Source: Labilibaculum sp.
GTDB taxonomy: Bacteria > Bacteroidota > Bacteroidia > Bacteroidales > Marinifilaceae
DNA: 64,000 nucleotides
Assembly (NCBI GenBank): GCA_016342745.1
Contig: JAEINT010000010.1
Location: forward strand, 151,403 to 215,402
Reading direction: 5' to 3'
The first letter of the stretch is position 1; each line of letters begins with the position of its first letter. The notes under the pieces are model-generated. The model was not told the DNA's origin, did not search any database, and worked only from the letters and a program-made list of their open reading frames with translations. Both the position numbers and the translations under genes were made by a program. Shown in pieces: positions 15,268-24,267 of the stretch.

Positions 15268-18200
15268 TTATTTTTTTGATTCAATAATATATACGCCATC
15301 TTTTCCGTCCTTACCATAGCGTTCAATTGCATCTTTTTCTGTGAAAAGTGTAAAGTTTTGAATGTCATCAGAATCAACATCTTCAAAAATGTTTTTACTT
15401 ACTTTTTTACCATCAACAATAAAAATAGGATTTCCTTCAGATTCATTAAATACTTCATCATTATTTGATTTACCAACACCATTTTCAGATTTAAGCCTAA
15501 TGAGAACAACTCCGTTTTTTGCTTTCTTACCGTATTGTTCAGTTGCATTTTCACCTTTCAATACATCTATACTTTCAATGTTGTTAGGATCTATTTTTTC
15601 AGCTTTTTTTGAAGATATTTTTTTGCCATCAACAATAAACAGAGGAGAATTTTTATCTGATCCAAATTTCATTCGTACAGATGATTGACTTTTTTTATTT
15701 CTTGCTTTGCTGGTAATTAATACAACGCCATTTGCACCTTCTTTGCCATATTTATTAATAGCACTAGCATCTTTAAGCACGCTTATGCTCTCAATTGATT
15801 CCGGTGGAATATTTTCCATTGCCTCATTGCTGATTTTCTTACCATCTATAATTATTAGAGGTTGTTTTGTAGGATCTTCGGACAAAATTGAAGATTTAAT
15901 TCTTATAGGACCCTTGTAACCAGTTCTAACATTGCCTTTTGACTTTCCATATCCAATTACAACAACAGAATCTGCTTTTAGCTTATTTGCTTCAGATTTG
16001 CTTGTAATTAAAATTACACCATTTGCACCACCTACTGTGCCATACAATGCTGTTGCAGTAGCATCTTTTAGAACATTTATTTTTGCAATCTCATTTGGTG
16101 GAATTTGATCCATGGTTTCGCGCGATATTGTTTTTCCATCAAGAACGATAAGAGGTTGTCCGTTTTTAGGTGTAATATTTCTATACGAAGGAGCTACTCT
16201 GAAACCAGTTCGAACCGTACTTTTAGGCATAGGATAACCTACTTTAACATTACTCATAGGAGTTATAGAATCTATATGGTATCCAGTTCTAACATTACCC
16301 ATTGGTGTCAATCCTAAATGAAAACGGTTTTGGATTATTTTCGAATCGCCGTAGCTAGGAGCTGTGCTTGAACGTTTTTGAATATTCTCTTCTAACTCTT
16401 TGCGATATTCATCAGAATTAATTCTCTTAATATGTTCTTGAATTTGCTTTTTACTTTCCTGAATACGTTGATTCATATTTTCTTTGAATTCAGCAGATTC
16501 AATTCTTTTAAGCTCACGTTTAATATTTTCCCTTTGTTCTTCGATTCTTTGTTTAAATTCTCCAGATTTAAATTCTGCTTGGTGTTTTTCTAGAGATTCT
16601 TTCGCTTTTTCTAGTTGTTTTTTTAGCTTATTTTGGAATTCTGTTGAATTCATTCGTTCAACGGATTCTTTTAATCTTGCTTTAATATTTTCTTTTTCCT
16701 TCTTGTTTAATTCAGAGCTCTTCTCAATTTCTTTCAAGTGATTTTCAAGCTCTTTTTTTTGAAGTTCACGTTCCTTTTCGAATTCTTTCAAGTAGTTTTC
16801 ATCAGAAAGTTCTTTCAGCTGCTCTTCAATTTCACTTTCCCGCTCCTTCATTTCATTTTGAAACTCTTCTGAGTTGAAATCCAGATGCTTTAAGCTTTCC
16901 TTAAGCTCTTTTTTTATTTTATCAACATCGAAATCAAATTTCATCTCTTGCATATCTTTTGCAGCAGATTTCATTTCTTCCATTTGCTCTCGAATAATTT
17001 CATCGGCTTTCATTTTTACCCACTTTTCTGATTTTACAGAATCTTTAGGGAATTCAAAATCATGTGAATCAATAGGAGAGACAGACATTGCTGTAACAGA
17101 TGTTTCTAATTTTGTTTCTTTAACAGCATCAACTTCTTTTACAAGCTCCAATTCTTGAACTGCTTCAACTTCTTCTACTAGTTGCAGCTCATCATTCTTT
17201 TTTTGATTTTTCTTCTTCCTTTTGTCTTGTTCAGTAATGGTTGAATTTGCTTCAGGAGAGATTGCTTCTTGAAAGTTTTTTTGATCAAGAACATTGATTT
17301 TTGAGAATGTTTTTTGAATATTGGTATTGCCCGAAATTGCAAAATTCGAAATCAAGAATAAACCAACAAATAGGAGTGTAAAAACACCGCTAAGCATAAA
17401 ACGTTCTCTTCTCGGACTAATTGTTACTTTAGGCCTGAGTATGCGTTTGATTCTACCCAATACTTTTCCCTTTTTACCGGAAAATCCTAAAACCATTTCG
17501 TACTGCTTTTTTCTGATAGCTTCCATATTATTTAATGCTTTAATTAGTGTTAAGGATTCACCACAAATCTTAACCGCCAGATCGTCACAAATGTGCTCTC
17601 TTTCGGCATTTACCACAGAAGATAGCCACCAAACAACAGGATGATAAAAAAATACGAGTTCAATAATTCCTTGAATGAATTGTAGCAAATAATCGTGTCG
17701 ACGAATATGTGCTAATTCATGTGCTATGATAATTTCCAATTGATTTTCTGGGATTCCACTTAGCATGCTAACTGGCAGAAGTACAATTGGTTTAAAATAT
17801 CCAATTACAGATGGGATTTCGAGAAATCCGGATTCTTTAAAAATGACTTTTTGTTTGAGCTGATATTTGTTTATAATTCGATCAGCAATTTCTTTATATT
17901 CAGACCTTAAGGGGAAAGTCAGATGTTTCTTTAATTTTTGTGCATTGATGTATTTTATTATCAAATTGATGGAGAGAAAAAGCATTCCAATAAGCCAGAT
18001 GTTAACGAGGATTGGAAAGCTATTTTCAATTTGGGCATTTAAGTAAGTCCACAATTGAGATAAATAGGATTCATTGAATTGAGTTAATGCCGAATAGTTT
18101 ATCTGATCTGTTAAATCAGCAACAGTTGCACTTGTTTCTTTCGGAATGTAACGTGAAAATGTAATGGAAGATGCAAGGCAGATCAGGACAAGTCCAAGCC

Positions 18201-18351
18201 CTGATAATGCATATCTTACACGAGCATTATCTTTGGAAATAAATTTGAATAGCAACCAAATAATCCCACCTATAATAGCAGCTTGCCATAAGGAATGAAA
18301 AAGGGTCCAGCCAATGGTCTGACTCCAGTCGTATAAGTTTATATTAGTCAT
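15268..18351 (-). CDS. BlaR1-like M56 metallopeptidase with coiled coil and four SusC-type plug modules
   Basis: 1027 residues from the ATG at 18351, which overlaps the blaI stop as ATGACTAA (translational coupling); an upstream start at 18369 adds six residues. The N-terminal part is BlaR1-like with about four membrane helices, cytosolic HELAH zinc site (211-215) and downstream Glu in NAEREHICDD. A further helix (about 325-345) leads to an outer-side region: an E/K-rich coiled coil (about 460-660), a segment with five V(R/K)xxF/Y motifs, and four TonB/SusC plug-like modules (about 731-782, 828-881, 900-950, 972-1024), each 'P(L/I)(I/F)hDGKxI ... I.....L...xA...YG..g.nGVhhI'. It probably cleaves BlaI on a signal. 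The ligand is unknown; no beta-lactamase is nearby. Confidence 0.9.
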   Translation of the reverse strand: MTNINLYDWSQTIGWTLFHSLWQAAIIGGIIWLLFKFISKDNARVRYALSGLGLVLICLASSITFSRYIPKETSATVADLTDQINYSALTQFNESYLSQLWTYLNAQIENSFPILVNIWLIGMLFLSINLIIKYINAQKLKKHLTFPLRSEYKEIADRIINKYQLKQKVIFKESGFLEIPSVIGYFKPIVLLPVSMLSGIPENQLEIIIAHELAHIRRHDYLLQFIQGIIELVFFYHPVVWWLSSVVNAEREHICDDLAVKICGESLTLIKALNNMEAIRKKQYEMVLGFSGKKGKVLGRIKRILRPKVTISPRRERFMLSGVFTLLFVGLFLISNFAISGNTNIQKTFSKINVLDQKNFQEAISPEANSTITEQDKRKKKNQKKNDELQLVEEVEAVQELELVKEVDAVKETKLETSVTAMSVSPIDSHDFEFPKDSVKSEKWVKMKADEIIREQMEEMKSAAKDMQEMKFDFDVDKIKKELKESLKHLDFNSEEFQNEMKERESEIEEQLKELSDENYLKEFEKERELQKKELENHLKEIEKSSELNKKEKENIKARLKESVERMNSTEFQNKLKKQLEKAKESLEKHQAEFKSGEFKQRIEEQRENIKRELKRIESAEFKENMNQRIQESKKQIQEHIKRINSDEYRKELEENIQKRSSTAPSYGDSKIIQNRFHLGLTPMGNVRTGYHIDSITPMSNVKVGYPMPKSTVRTGFRVAPSYRNITPKNGQPLIVLDGKTISRETMDQIPPNEIAKINVLKDATATALYGTVGGANGVILITSKSEANKLKADSVVVIGYGKSKGNVRTGYKGPIRIKSSILSEDPTKQPLIIIDGKKISNEAMENIPPESIESISVLKDASAINKYGKEGANGVVLITSKARNKKSQSSVRMKFGSDKNSPLFIVDGKKISSKKAEKIDPNNIESIDVLKGENATEQYGKKAKNGVVLIRLKSENGVGKSNNDEVFNESEGNPIFIVDGKKVSKNIFEDVDSDDIQNFTLFTEKDAIERYGKDGKDGVYIIESKK

Positions 18352-18733
18352 TGGTTTCTGGATTTTCAATGTTATTAATTAACTTTTTAATTTCATCTAG
18401 TTCTTTGCTCGAGCATTTTTGATTACCCAAAGCTTGCAGAACCATTCCAGAAGTAGAACCTCCAAATAGGGTAGAGATAAATTTATCGATTAAATGATTT
18501 TTAGTTTCTTTTTCTTCAATTACCGCTTGGTAAATATGTGTTCTTGATTTTTTATCACGCACAAGCATGCCTTTTTCAGTCATGATCTGCATCACTTTAA
18601 GAGTGGTTGTGTATCCAACGTTTCTTTCCGATTTTAATAGATCGTTTACAAATCGAACATTAGAAGGACCATAAGTCCATAGAACTTGTAAAATTTCTAA
18701 TTCTGCTTCGGTTGGCTTAATCTTCTGTGACAT
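18344..18733 (-). CDS. BlaI/MecI/CopY family repressor
   Basis: 129 residues. A winged helix (about 1-80): PTEAELEILQVLWTYGPSNVRFVNDLL, then YTTTLKVMQIMTEKGMLVRDK, which is the canonical BlaI DNA-reading region. The C-terminal dimerisation part (GGSTSGMVLQALGN) is the usual site of proteolytic inactivation by its M56 partner. It overlaps the M56 gene by 8 bp. Three TACGA...TCGTA palindromes lie 23-95 bp upstream of its start, consistent with autorepression. The length is normal. Confidence 0.93.
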   Translation of the reverse strand: MSQKIKPTEAELEILQVLWTYGPSNVRFVNDLLKSERNVGYTTTLKVMQIMTEKGMLVRDKKSRTHIYQAVIEEKETKNHLIDKFISTLFGGSTSGMVLQALGNQKCSSKELDEIKKLINNIENPETND

Positions 18734-18755
18734 ATTTTTGTGGTGATATCCGTAT

Positions 18756-18771
18756 TACGATTAATTTCGTA
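18756..18771. promoter_or_regulatory. Putative BlaI operator 1
   Basis: TACGATTAATTTCGTA: 5-bp dyad arms TACGA and TCGTA around a 6-bp core, 23 bp upstream of blaI. BlaI/CopY-family operators are short dyads of this type (family knowledge). Confidence 0.75.
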
Positions 18772-18781
18772 GGTAAATATA

Positions 18782-18797
18782 TACGAAAGGTTTCGTA
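18782..18797. promoter_or_regulatory. Putative BlaI operator 2
   Basis: TACGAAAGGTTTCGTA: a 7+7 bp perfect dyad around GG, 26 bp from operator 1. It is the most symmetric of the three. Confidence 0.8.
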
Positions 18798-18812
18798 ATA
18801 CAAAATATTTAA

Positions 18813-18828
18813 TACGAAGAATTTCGTA
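18813..18828. promoter_or_regulatory. Putative BlaI operator 3
   Basis: TACGAAGAATTTCGTA: same arms, 31 bp from operator 2. The third copy supports cooperative repression of the blaI-M56 operon, or of both divergent genes. Confidence 0.75.
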
Positions 18829-19062
18829 ATTAATGTTAAAAATGAATTTTACATCTATCGCAATTAGATATAAATTGCTCAGGAATATTTCAATCTACTT
18901 TACTTAGCGCTTTTTTTTTCGTATTTTAAAGAGTACTCTGTATTTTCTTAAAAATAAGGGAGAAGTAAGAATCGAAAACAAAAACCCAATTGGTTATCCC
19001 AATTAAAGGTTGTAAAAAAAACCTTCTGTATGTAGATATTTTAAACCCTTAGACTTAAAATT

Positions 19063-19536
19063 ATGCCTATTCGTAAATTAAAAGAGTATTTAGATGAGCG
19101 ACAGATTAAATATGTCTTGATTCGGCATTCATCGGCTTACACTGCACAGGAAATAGCTGCTTCGGCTCATATACCAGGTAAAATGCTCGCAAAAACGGTA
19201 ATGATAAAAGTTGATGGAAGAATGTGCATGGCTGTATTGCCAGCTTCCTATTTAATTGACTTTGATTTGTTAAAACAAATGCTTGGATGTAAAAAAGTAG
19301 AACTGGCGCATGAGCAAGAGTTCAAAGATATATTCCCACAATGTGAAGTAGGTGCAATGCCTCCATTTGGTAACTTATACAACTTGGAAGTGTATGTATC
19401 CGAGAGTTTAGTAGAAGATGATGATATCGTATTCAATGCAGGAACCCATACCGAATTAATAATGCTTTCGTATGATGATTTCCACAATTGCGTTGAACCA
19501 GTAGTATTGAAATTTACACATAAGACTTACGCATAA
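19063..19536 (+). CDS. YbaK/ProX-family aminoacyl-tRNA deacylase
   Basis: 157 residues of the YbaK fold, which hydrolyses mischarged aminoacyl-tRNAs in trans (family knowledge). Visible: the catalytic-Lys region MLAKTVMIKVDG, GAMPPFGNLY and FNAGTHTELIML. The N-terminal LKEYLDERQIKYVLIRHSSAYTAQEIA is the typical first helix-strand. It might edit Cys- or Ala-tRNA(Pro); substrate undetermined. Divergent from blaI; convergent with the amidase gene with 49 bp between stops and no visible hairpin. Confidence 0.85.
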   Translation: MPIRKLKEYLDERQIKYVLIRHSSAYTAQEIAASAHIPGKMLAKTVMIKVDGRMCMAVLPASYLIDFDLLKQMLGCKKVELAHEQEFKDIFPQCEVGAMPPFGNLYNLEVYVSESLVEDDDIVFNAGTHTELIMLSYDDFHNCVEPVVLKFTHKTYA

Positions 19537-19585
19537 CCTATTAAATTAAGATGAAACAAACTATTGATTCTATTCTTTTCAATTC

Positions 19586-20572
19586 TTACTTCTTTTTTTC
19601 TTTTTGATAGTTTTCAATAATACCTTCACATAACCAATCGGCAAGAGCTTGTCGATTGTCTGCTTTTGTAAAACGCAACTGATCTCTATAGTTATTTATA
19701 TTGCCTAACTCCACAAATACAGATGGTGGAGTAGTAGTTTGTAGCATGTACAATCTTCTTGTGCCCACTGTTCCGGTATATTCTCTATTTGGTTGGAAAC
19801 GGGCGTATTTATCTTTCATTTTCTGCTGCAATGCATAGGCTAAACTTTTGCCTTTTTTACTTACCGAGTGATGATAAAAATAAACGTCGGTTCTGTTTTT
19901 TTTGCTTCGTGAATCAAGGTGAAGAACAATTAATCGTTGATAAGTTGATTTGGCTTCTTTTCGGGCTAAAATATTAATGGCAGCAGCTCTTTGTCTTAAT
20001 CTTGGCGTGTGTTTTCTAGGAATTACCTGCGAAGGATAGCACCTTTCGTCTTTATCGGGTTTCAGGTAAGCAGCCTCACGAATTCCATCATTAGGGTCTT
20101 GAATAATAAAGTGAACCTTAGCTCCGTGCGAAATAAGCTCTTTTCCCATTCGTAAAACAATATCGTAAGCATATTCATCTTCTGTAATTTTATGACCAGA
20201 AATCTTACCTACGGCACCAGGATCTGGTCCACCATGGCCAGCTACAAGGTGAATAACAGCTCCACTCATGCTATTGTCAATTTGTTTCACATTTTCATGT
20301 TTGCTTCCCAAAATAGGAAACTTGTGCATGCTATAGCGCAGTGGTAATTTGTACTTTTTACCTGCAATTAGTTGACCATTTTTGGTGAAGCGACCTTTGT
20401 TTAAAGCTTTGAACTTGGCAAGGTCTTTAACTGGTGAAATATGGTTTCGCAAGAGAAAAGAATTAAATCCTTCTCCATTTTTTACAGTTCCCCATTCGTA
20501 ATTTTGCTGTGCAATTGTTGTAATAGGAGAAAATAGTAATACTGCAAGTAGCAGGAAAATATATCGGTACAT
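19586..20572 (-). CDS. N-acetylmuramoyl-L-alanine amidase (Amidase_3)
   Basis: 328 residues. A signal peptide (ends TTIAQQ) is followed by a LysM-like segment (about 25-80, WGTVKNGEGFNSFLLRNH ... LIAGKKYKLP) and an Amidase_3 zinc domain. Zinc ligands: His in HLVAGHGGPDPGA, Glu in TEDEYAYD and His in IVLHLDSR. The catalytic Glu is in VFVELGNINN. Two motifs differ from AmiC (LHLDSR in place of SIHAN, ELGN in place of ETGF), which is common in Bacteroidota. It cleaves the stem peptide from MurNAc in the periplasm. Monocistronic. Confidence 0.85.
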   Translation of the reverse strand: MYRYIFLLLAVLLFSPITTIAQQNYEWGTVKNGEGFNSFLLRNHISPVKDLAKFKALNKGRFTKNGQLIAGKKYKLPLRYSMHKFPILGSKHENVKQIDNSMSGAVIHLVAGHGGPDPGAVGKISGHKITEDEYAYDIVLRMGKELISHGAKVHFIIQDPNDGIREAAYLKPDKDERCYPSQVIPRKHTPRLRQRAAAINILARKEAKSTYQRLIVLHLDSRSKKNRTDVYFYHHSVSKKGKSLAYALQQKMKDKYARFQPNREYTGTVGTRRLYMLQTTTPPSVFVELGNINNYRDQLRFTKADNRQALADWLCEGIIENYQKEKKK

Positions 20573-20650
20573 GTAAAGTGTTCATTTTTATGATTCAATA
20601 AAAATAATCAAATAGTTTAGAAAGATTGATTCCTTCGAATAGAATTCGCA

Positions 20651-21520
20651 TTATTCTATATTGATTGATTTTGAATCTGCCGCGTAGGATGTGAATATTC
20701 CATATCCATTTGTTACGTTCGAATGAAGGTTAACTTTATTGTAAAAAGGTACATCCTCACGGTTATTAAATGTTATCAAGGAACGTTCGTATTTATAGTA
20801 GTCTTGAGTAATATGGTATAATGTGACTTGATATTCTGAAAAAAGTTGATTGATGTCAATTAGCTCATTATAAACATAGAACGAAATGCTAATTTCATTT
20901 CCATTGCGGTTTTCATCTGAAAAACTCCGACTTCCACGCAGAATATTCTGTTGCAAACCAATTGAATTAATGGATAAATTACCATTGAAAATAATGTCAT
21001 CACTGTTGTATTCAATATCACTTAACTTGTTGTCTTGTTTGCCTTTTAGCAGAATCATATAATAATTTTCTTGCGAAGGATCATTTTGAAATACAATCGT
21101 AAAATCAAGTTGGTTTGCATACTTTTTTTGATAATTTATTTGCTTAATCAATACTTTTTCGGGAACCTCCGTTTCGGCCGTACAAGTTTCAAAATTTGGA
21201 TGTGAAATTTCTATTTGATATGTGTTGTTTGATTTTAAATAAGTATTCTCGAGTGTGTACCAACCATTTTCGGTATTGATCAGTTGTTTAAGTACAGTAT
21301 TGTTTTCTTTAATCTGCACCTTGGCATTTTCAACATTTATATTATTCGTATTTAAGATTGAGCTATTTGTAATGTGTACGCGAAGTAAACTATCGCTGCC
21401 TAATAATGAATTGATTACGACTTTCGATTCTTCGTCTGGAATATCAAGAGAAAGATCACTTTCACAAGAAATTTGTGTTGAAAGTACAATGCACGTAAGA
21501 ATCAGTAATATATATTTCAT
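20651..21520 (-). CDS. DUF4249 lipoprotein, partner of TonB receptor
   Basis: 289 residues. The N-terminus MKYILLILTCIVLSTQISC is a lipobox signal ending in Cys19. The mature start (DLSLDIPDEESKVVINSLLG) followed by a beta-sandwich region is the DUF4249 pattern, a Bacteroidota family found directly downstream of TonB-dependent receptors. It starts 11 bp after the receptor stop, so the two are cotranscribed. By analogy with SusD it probably sits on the outer face and assists binding of the imported ligand; the ligand is unknown. Confidence 0.8.
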   Translation of the reverse strand: MKYILLILTCIVLSTQISCESDLSLDIPDEESKVVINSLLGSDSLLRVHITNSSILNTNNINVENAKVQIKENNTVLKQLINTENGWYTLENTYLKSNNTYQIEISHPNFETCTAETEVPEKVLIKQINYQKKYANQLDFTIVFQNDPSQENYYMILLKGKQDNKLSDIEYNSDDIIFNGNLSINSIGLQQNILRGSRSFSDENRNGNEISISFYVYNELIDINQLFSEYQVTLYHITQDYYKYERSLITFNNREDVPFYNKVNLHSNVTNGYGIFTSYAADSKSINIE

Positions 21521-21531
21521 GAATTAGAGTC

Positions 21532-24123
21532 TTAAAATTTATAAGAATAGCTTACACTTGGCAAAAAAGAGAATAAACTTATCTTTTTTATGCTGTATTG
21601 TTTTGATCCTTGTTCGTTAACTTCTTCTTTGATGTAAGCGTAATTTGCATTTTGCCTATTGTAAAGGTTATTTATACTGATGTTCCAAGTTCTAATCCCA
21701 TGTTTCTTAAATTTTCTAAAATTGATTGAAAAATCCATTCTATGATATTCGGGTAATCTAATTCCATTTCTTTTCGAAAAGATAGGTGTGGAATTAATCG
21801 AGCCAGAATCGTAAGGGGATATGGAAGCAATATTGGTAGCAGATAAGGTTATAGGTAATCCACTTCCGTAAAACCAAGAAACTGAACAGTCTACTTTCTT
21901 ACTTAGTTTTTGGTTGATGTTAATCGAAAAATCATGGCGTCGATCGTAAGGGGAAGCAAATGTTTTACCTCCATTAATTACAGGGTATTTTACAAATGAT
22001 TTAGAAATTGTATAAGCTGCATTTCCTGTTGTACTTCCTCTTGTTTTGCTTAAATTAAATTCCAATCCACGACTCCAACCTTTTCCTGATTCAACAGCTT
22101 GTTCCCAGTTGGTATAAGTATTTTGAAAATAAGAATCATCGCTTAATTCGAGTATGTTACGTGATAATTTGGAGTAATATTCCGCAGAAAGCTTTACGGA
22201 TTGAGAAAAAGAATAATTTGTGCCAGCAGTGTATTGAAAGGAGTCAATTGGTTTTATTTTGCTGGTTACGGGTAACCACAAATCTGTTGGTAAACTAAGC
22301 GAACTTGTTCTTACCATATGAAGGTATTGCGTCATCTGAGAAAAACTGCCTGTAATTGACCATTTTGGTTTAAGAAAATATTGGGCACTTAATCTTGGTT
22401 CAACAGTAGAGTAATAGGTTCCTTCAACAATAAAACTGCTCCATCTTGCTCCCATATTTAAAAGGAACTTTTTACCAAATTGAATTTGTCCTTCACCATA
22501 TAAAATCATTTCTTTTGATGTGATTACCTCATCAGTAGAAGTATTTTGTTCATTTTGATTGTTGTTTCGATAAAGTTCACTACCAGGCTTGGTATGATGC
22601 AAGGAGGCTTCCATCCCAAATTTAAGGTAGTGTTTAGCGTCTGGAATCCAATCAAATTCTGATTTAACAGAAAAATCGCGAATACCAGATTTAAAGCGGT
22701 AATTGTAGTTTTCAAGATAATCTTCATTCTCATCCCGTAAGGATTTCTTATCCTTTGCGATAAAAGTGTACCTGCTTAAAATTAAAGTGGTATTACCGAA
22801 TAGATGATTGTTATATATGTGGTTCCATCTAAGTGAATTGGTGAAGTTTCCCCAGCCGATCTTATTTTCAGATTTTTCCTTATTGTCAGCAGTAAGTTGC
22901 TCTATATTTTTAGCTTTAAGTAGGTCTCCTCCCCAATAAGTGCTAAAAAATAATTTGTCGCGCTGAGAGAATTTATGCGTTAGTTTAAAATTCAAATCTC
23001 CAAAATAATAGCCAGCATTTACATCTGTATCAGATAATTCAAGAATTCCATTTAATAATAAATCTAGATAGGAACGACGTAGGGAAAGGTTAAACGTAGT
23101 TTTGTTCTTTTTGATTGGACCATGCAGATTGAATTTCGCGGTAAGCAATCCTATACTAAAATCACCACCTATTTTTTTTGAATTTCCATCTTTCATTCTG
23201 ATGTCCAAAACCGAGGATGCCCTTCCTCCATAATGCGCTGGAAATCCACCTTTAATCATTTTCACATGCTTAATTGCATCAGGGTTAAAAACAGAAAACA
23301 ATCCAAGTAAATGAGAGGAGTAGTAAACAGGTACATCATCTAACAAAATTAAATTTTGATCATGTGAGCCATTGCGCACAATAAACCCTCCTAATCCTTC
23401 ATTTGAGGATTGAACCCCGGGAAATTGTATCAGGCTTTTAAAAAGGTCACTTTCTCCAAGTACACCCGAATTTTTCATTTGTTCTGAACTTAAAGAACTT
23501 GTACTCACAAACTGATGATTGATATTGTTGCCTTTTTTATTCGCAATTACCTTTATTTCGTTCAGAATCGTTCTTGGTTCTAACTCAATGTTGATACTTG
23601 TATCCTTAACTGGATTTATATTGATGGAGTAATCTTGGTAACCAACATATGAGATTTGTAATTTGTATGCTTTTTTACGGAGAGAGAAACTATAGAAACC
23701 AAAATTATTACTGATTGTCCCAGATCGATCCTCTAAATTAATAATACTTGCATTGATTAGAGATTCTCCCGTTGCAGCATCCGTTACAAAGCCACTAATG
23801 CTATATCTACGATCAGAAGGGGGAATGCCAACAAAAAATATTTTGTTGCCTTTTGAGACAATTTTGAAGGCTTTTTTATCGATGATCTCGTTCAAGAAAT
23901 ATTTAAGGCTTCCAGTTAATGCCGGCAGTTCGATATACTGCTTTGTATTCAATTCACTGGTGTAGCTAAATTCAATGTTCGTTTGCTTGCTAATTTCTTC
24001 TAGTAAAACATCTAATGGATAAGTTACATCCTCAAAAAAGAGCATTTTTGCTAGCTTAGAATCCTGACATAGGGCTGAGAAGGAAAGGAGTAAGGAAGAG
24101 ATAAGGACTAGTAAAATTCTCAT
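21532..24123 (-). CDS. TonB-dependent receptor with STN and CarboxypepD_reg domains
   Basis: 863 residues. After a signal peptide (to about 19), an STN domain (about 25-95, FFEDVTYPLDVLLEEIS ...) suggests contact with an anti-sigma factor. A CarboxypepD_reg-like domain follows (about 107-195, SISGFVTDAATGESLINASI), then a plug (about 215-320, GVLGESDLFKSLIQFPGV), then the beta-barrel to the C-terminal aromatic (SYSYKF). The N-terminal STN implies FecA-type transduction to the FecR/sigma pair 2-3 kb upstream, although three genes and a terminator intervene, so its own promoter is likely. It forms an operon with the DUF4249 gene. Confidence 0.92.
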   Translation of the reverse strand: MRILLVLISSLLLSFSALCQDSKLAKMLFFEDVTYPLDVLLEEISKQTNIEFSYTSELNTKQYIELPALTGSLKYFLNEIIDKKAFKIVSKGNKIFFVGIPPSDRRYSISGFVTDAATGESLINASIINLEDRSGTISNNFGFYSFSLRKKAYKLQISYVGYQDYSININPVKDTSINIELEPRTILNEIKVIANKKGNNINHQFVSTSSLSSEQMKNSGVLGESDLFKSLIQFPGVQSSNEGLGGFIVRNGSHDQNLILLDDVPVYYSSHLLGLFSVFNPDAIKHVKMIKGGFPAHYGGRASSVLDIRMKDGNSKKIGGDFSIGLLTAKFNLHGPIKKNKTTFNLSLRRSYLDLLLNGILELSDTDVNAGYYFGDLNFKLTHKFSQRDKLFFSTYWGGDLLKAKNIEQLTADNKEKSENKIGWGNFTNSLRWNHIYNNHLFGNTTLILSRYTFIAKDKKSLRDENEDYLENYNYRFKSGIRDFSVKSEFDWIPDAKHYLKFGMEASLHHTKPGSELYRNNNQNEQNTSTDEVITSKEMILYGEGQIQFGKKFLLNMGARWSSFIVEGTYYSTVEPRLSAQYFLKPKWSITGSFSQMTQYLHMVRTSSLSLPTDLWLPVTSKIKPIDSFQYTAGTNYSFSQSVKLSAEYYSKLSRNILELSDDSYFQNTYTNWEQAVESGKGWSRGLEFNLSKTRGSTTGNAAYTISKSFVKYPVINGGKTFASPYDRRHDFSININQKLSKKVDCSVSWFYGSGLPITLSATNIASISPYDSGSINSTPIFSKRNGIRLPEYHRMDFSINFRKFKKHGIRTWNISINNLYNRQNANYAYIKEEVNEQGSKQYSIKKISLFSFLPSVSYSYKF

Positions 24124-24180
24124 ATTAGCGAACAGGTTCGGGATAAATTCAGAGTAAATTTAAGCAATGTACTCCTAAAC

Positions 24181-24207
24181 AACAATAGGAAGCCCAAAGG
24201 CTTCCTT
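24181..24207 (-). terminator. Terminator of sigma-locus 1
   Basis: The stem AATAGGAAGCC / GGCTTCCTTATT (one bulge) around CAAA lies downstream of the 24268 gene and upstream of the receptor. It separates locus 1 from the receptor operon. Confidence 0.8.
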
Positions 24208-24267
24208 ATTATTGTCTTGATATGCTAACTCCAGTTTTGGAGTTGTAAGTAAATGTATAGTTGAAAA

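Larger units (their letters stand above)
18734..19062. other. blaI / ybaK intergenic region with operators
   Basis: 329 bases. The left 100 bases hold the three blaI operators. The remainder is AT-rich with poly-T and poly-A tracts and no ORF; it must contain the ybaK-like promoter. Confidence 0.6.

Noticed and set aside
15268..18733. BlaI/BlaR1 as a beta-lactam resistance locus
   Set aside because: No beta-lactamase or PBP2a-like gene is in the window, and the extracytoplasmic part lacks a penicillin-binding SxxK domain; instead it has plug modules.
20651..24123. SusCD polysaccharide utilisation locus
   Set aside because: The partner lipoprotein is DUF4249, not SusD, and no glycoside hydrolase is adjacent.
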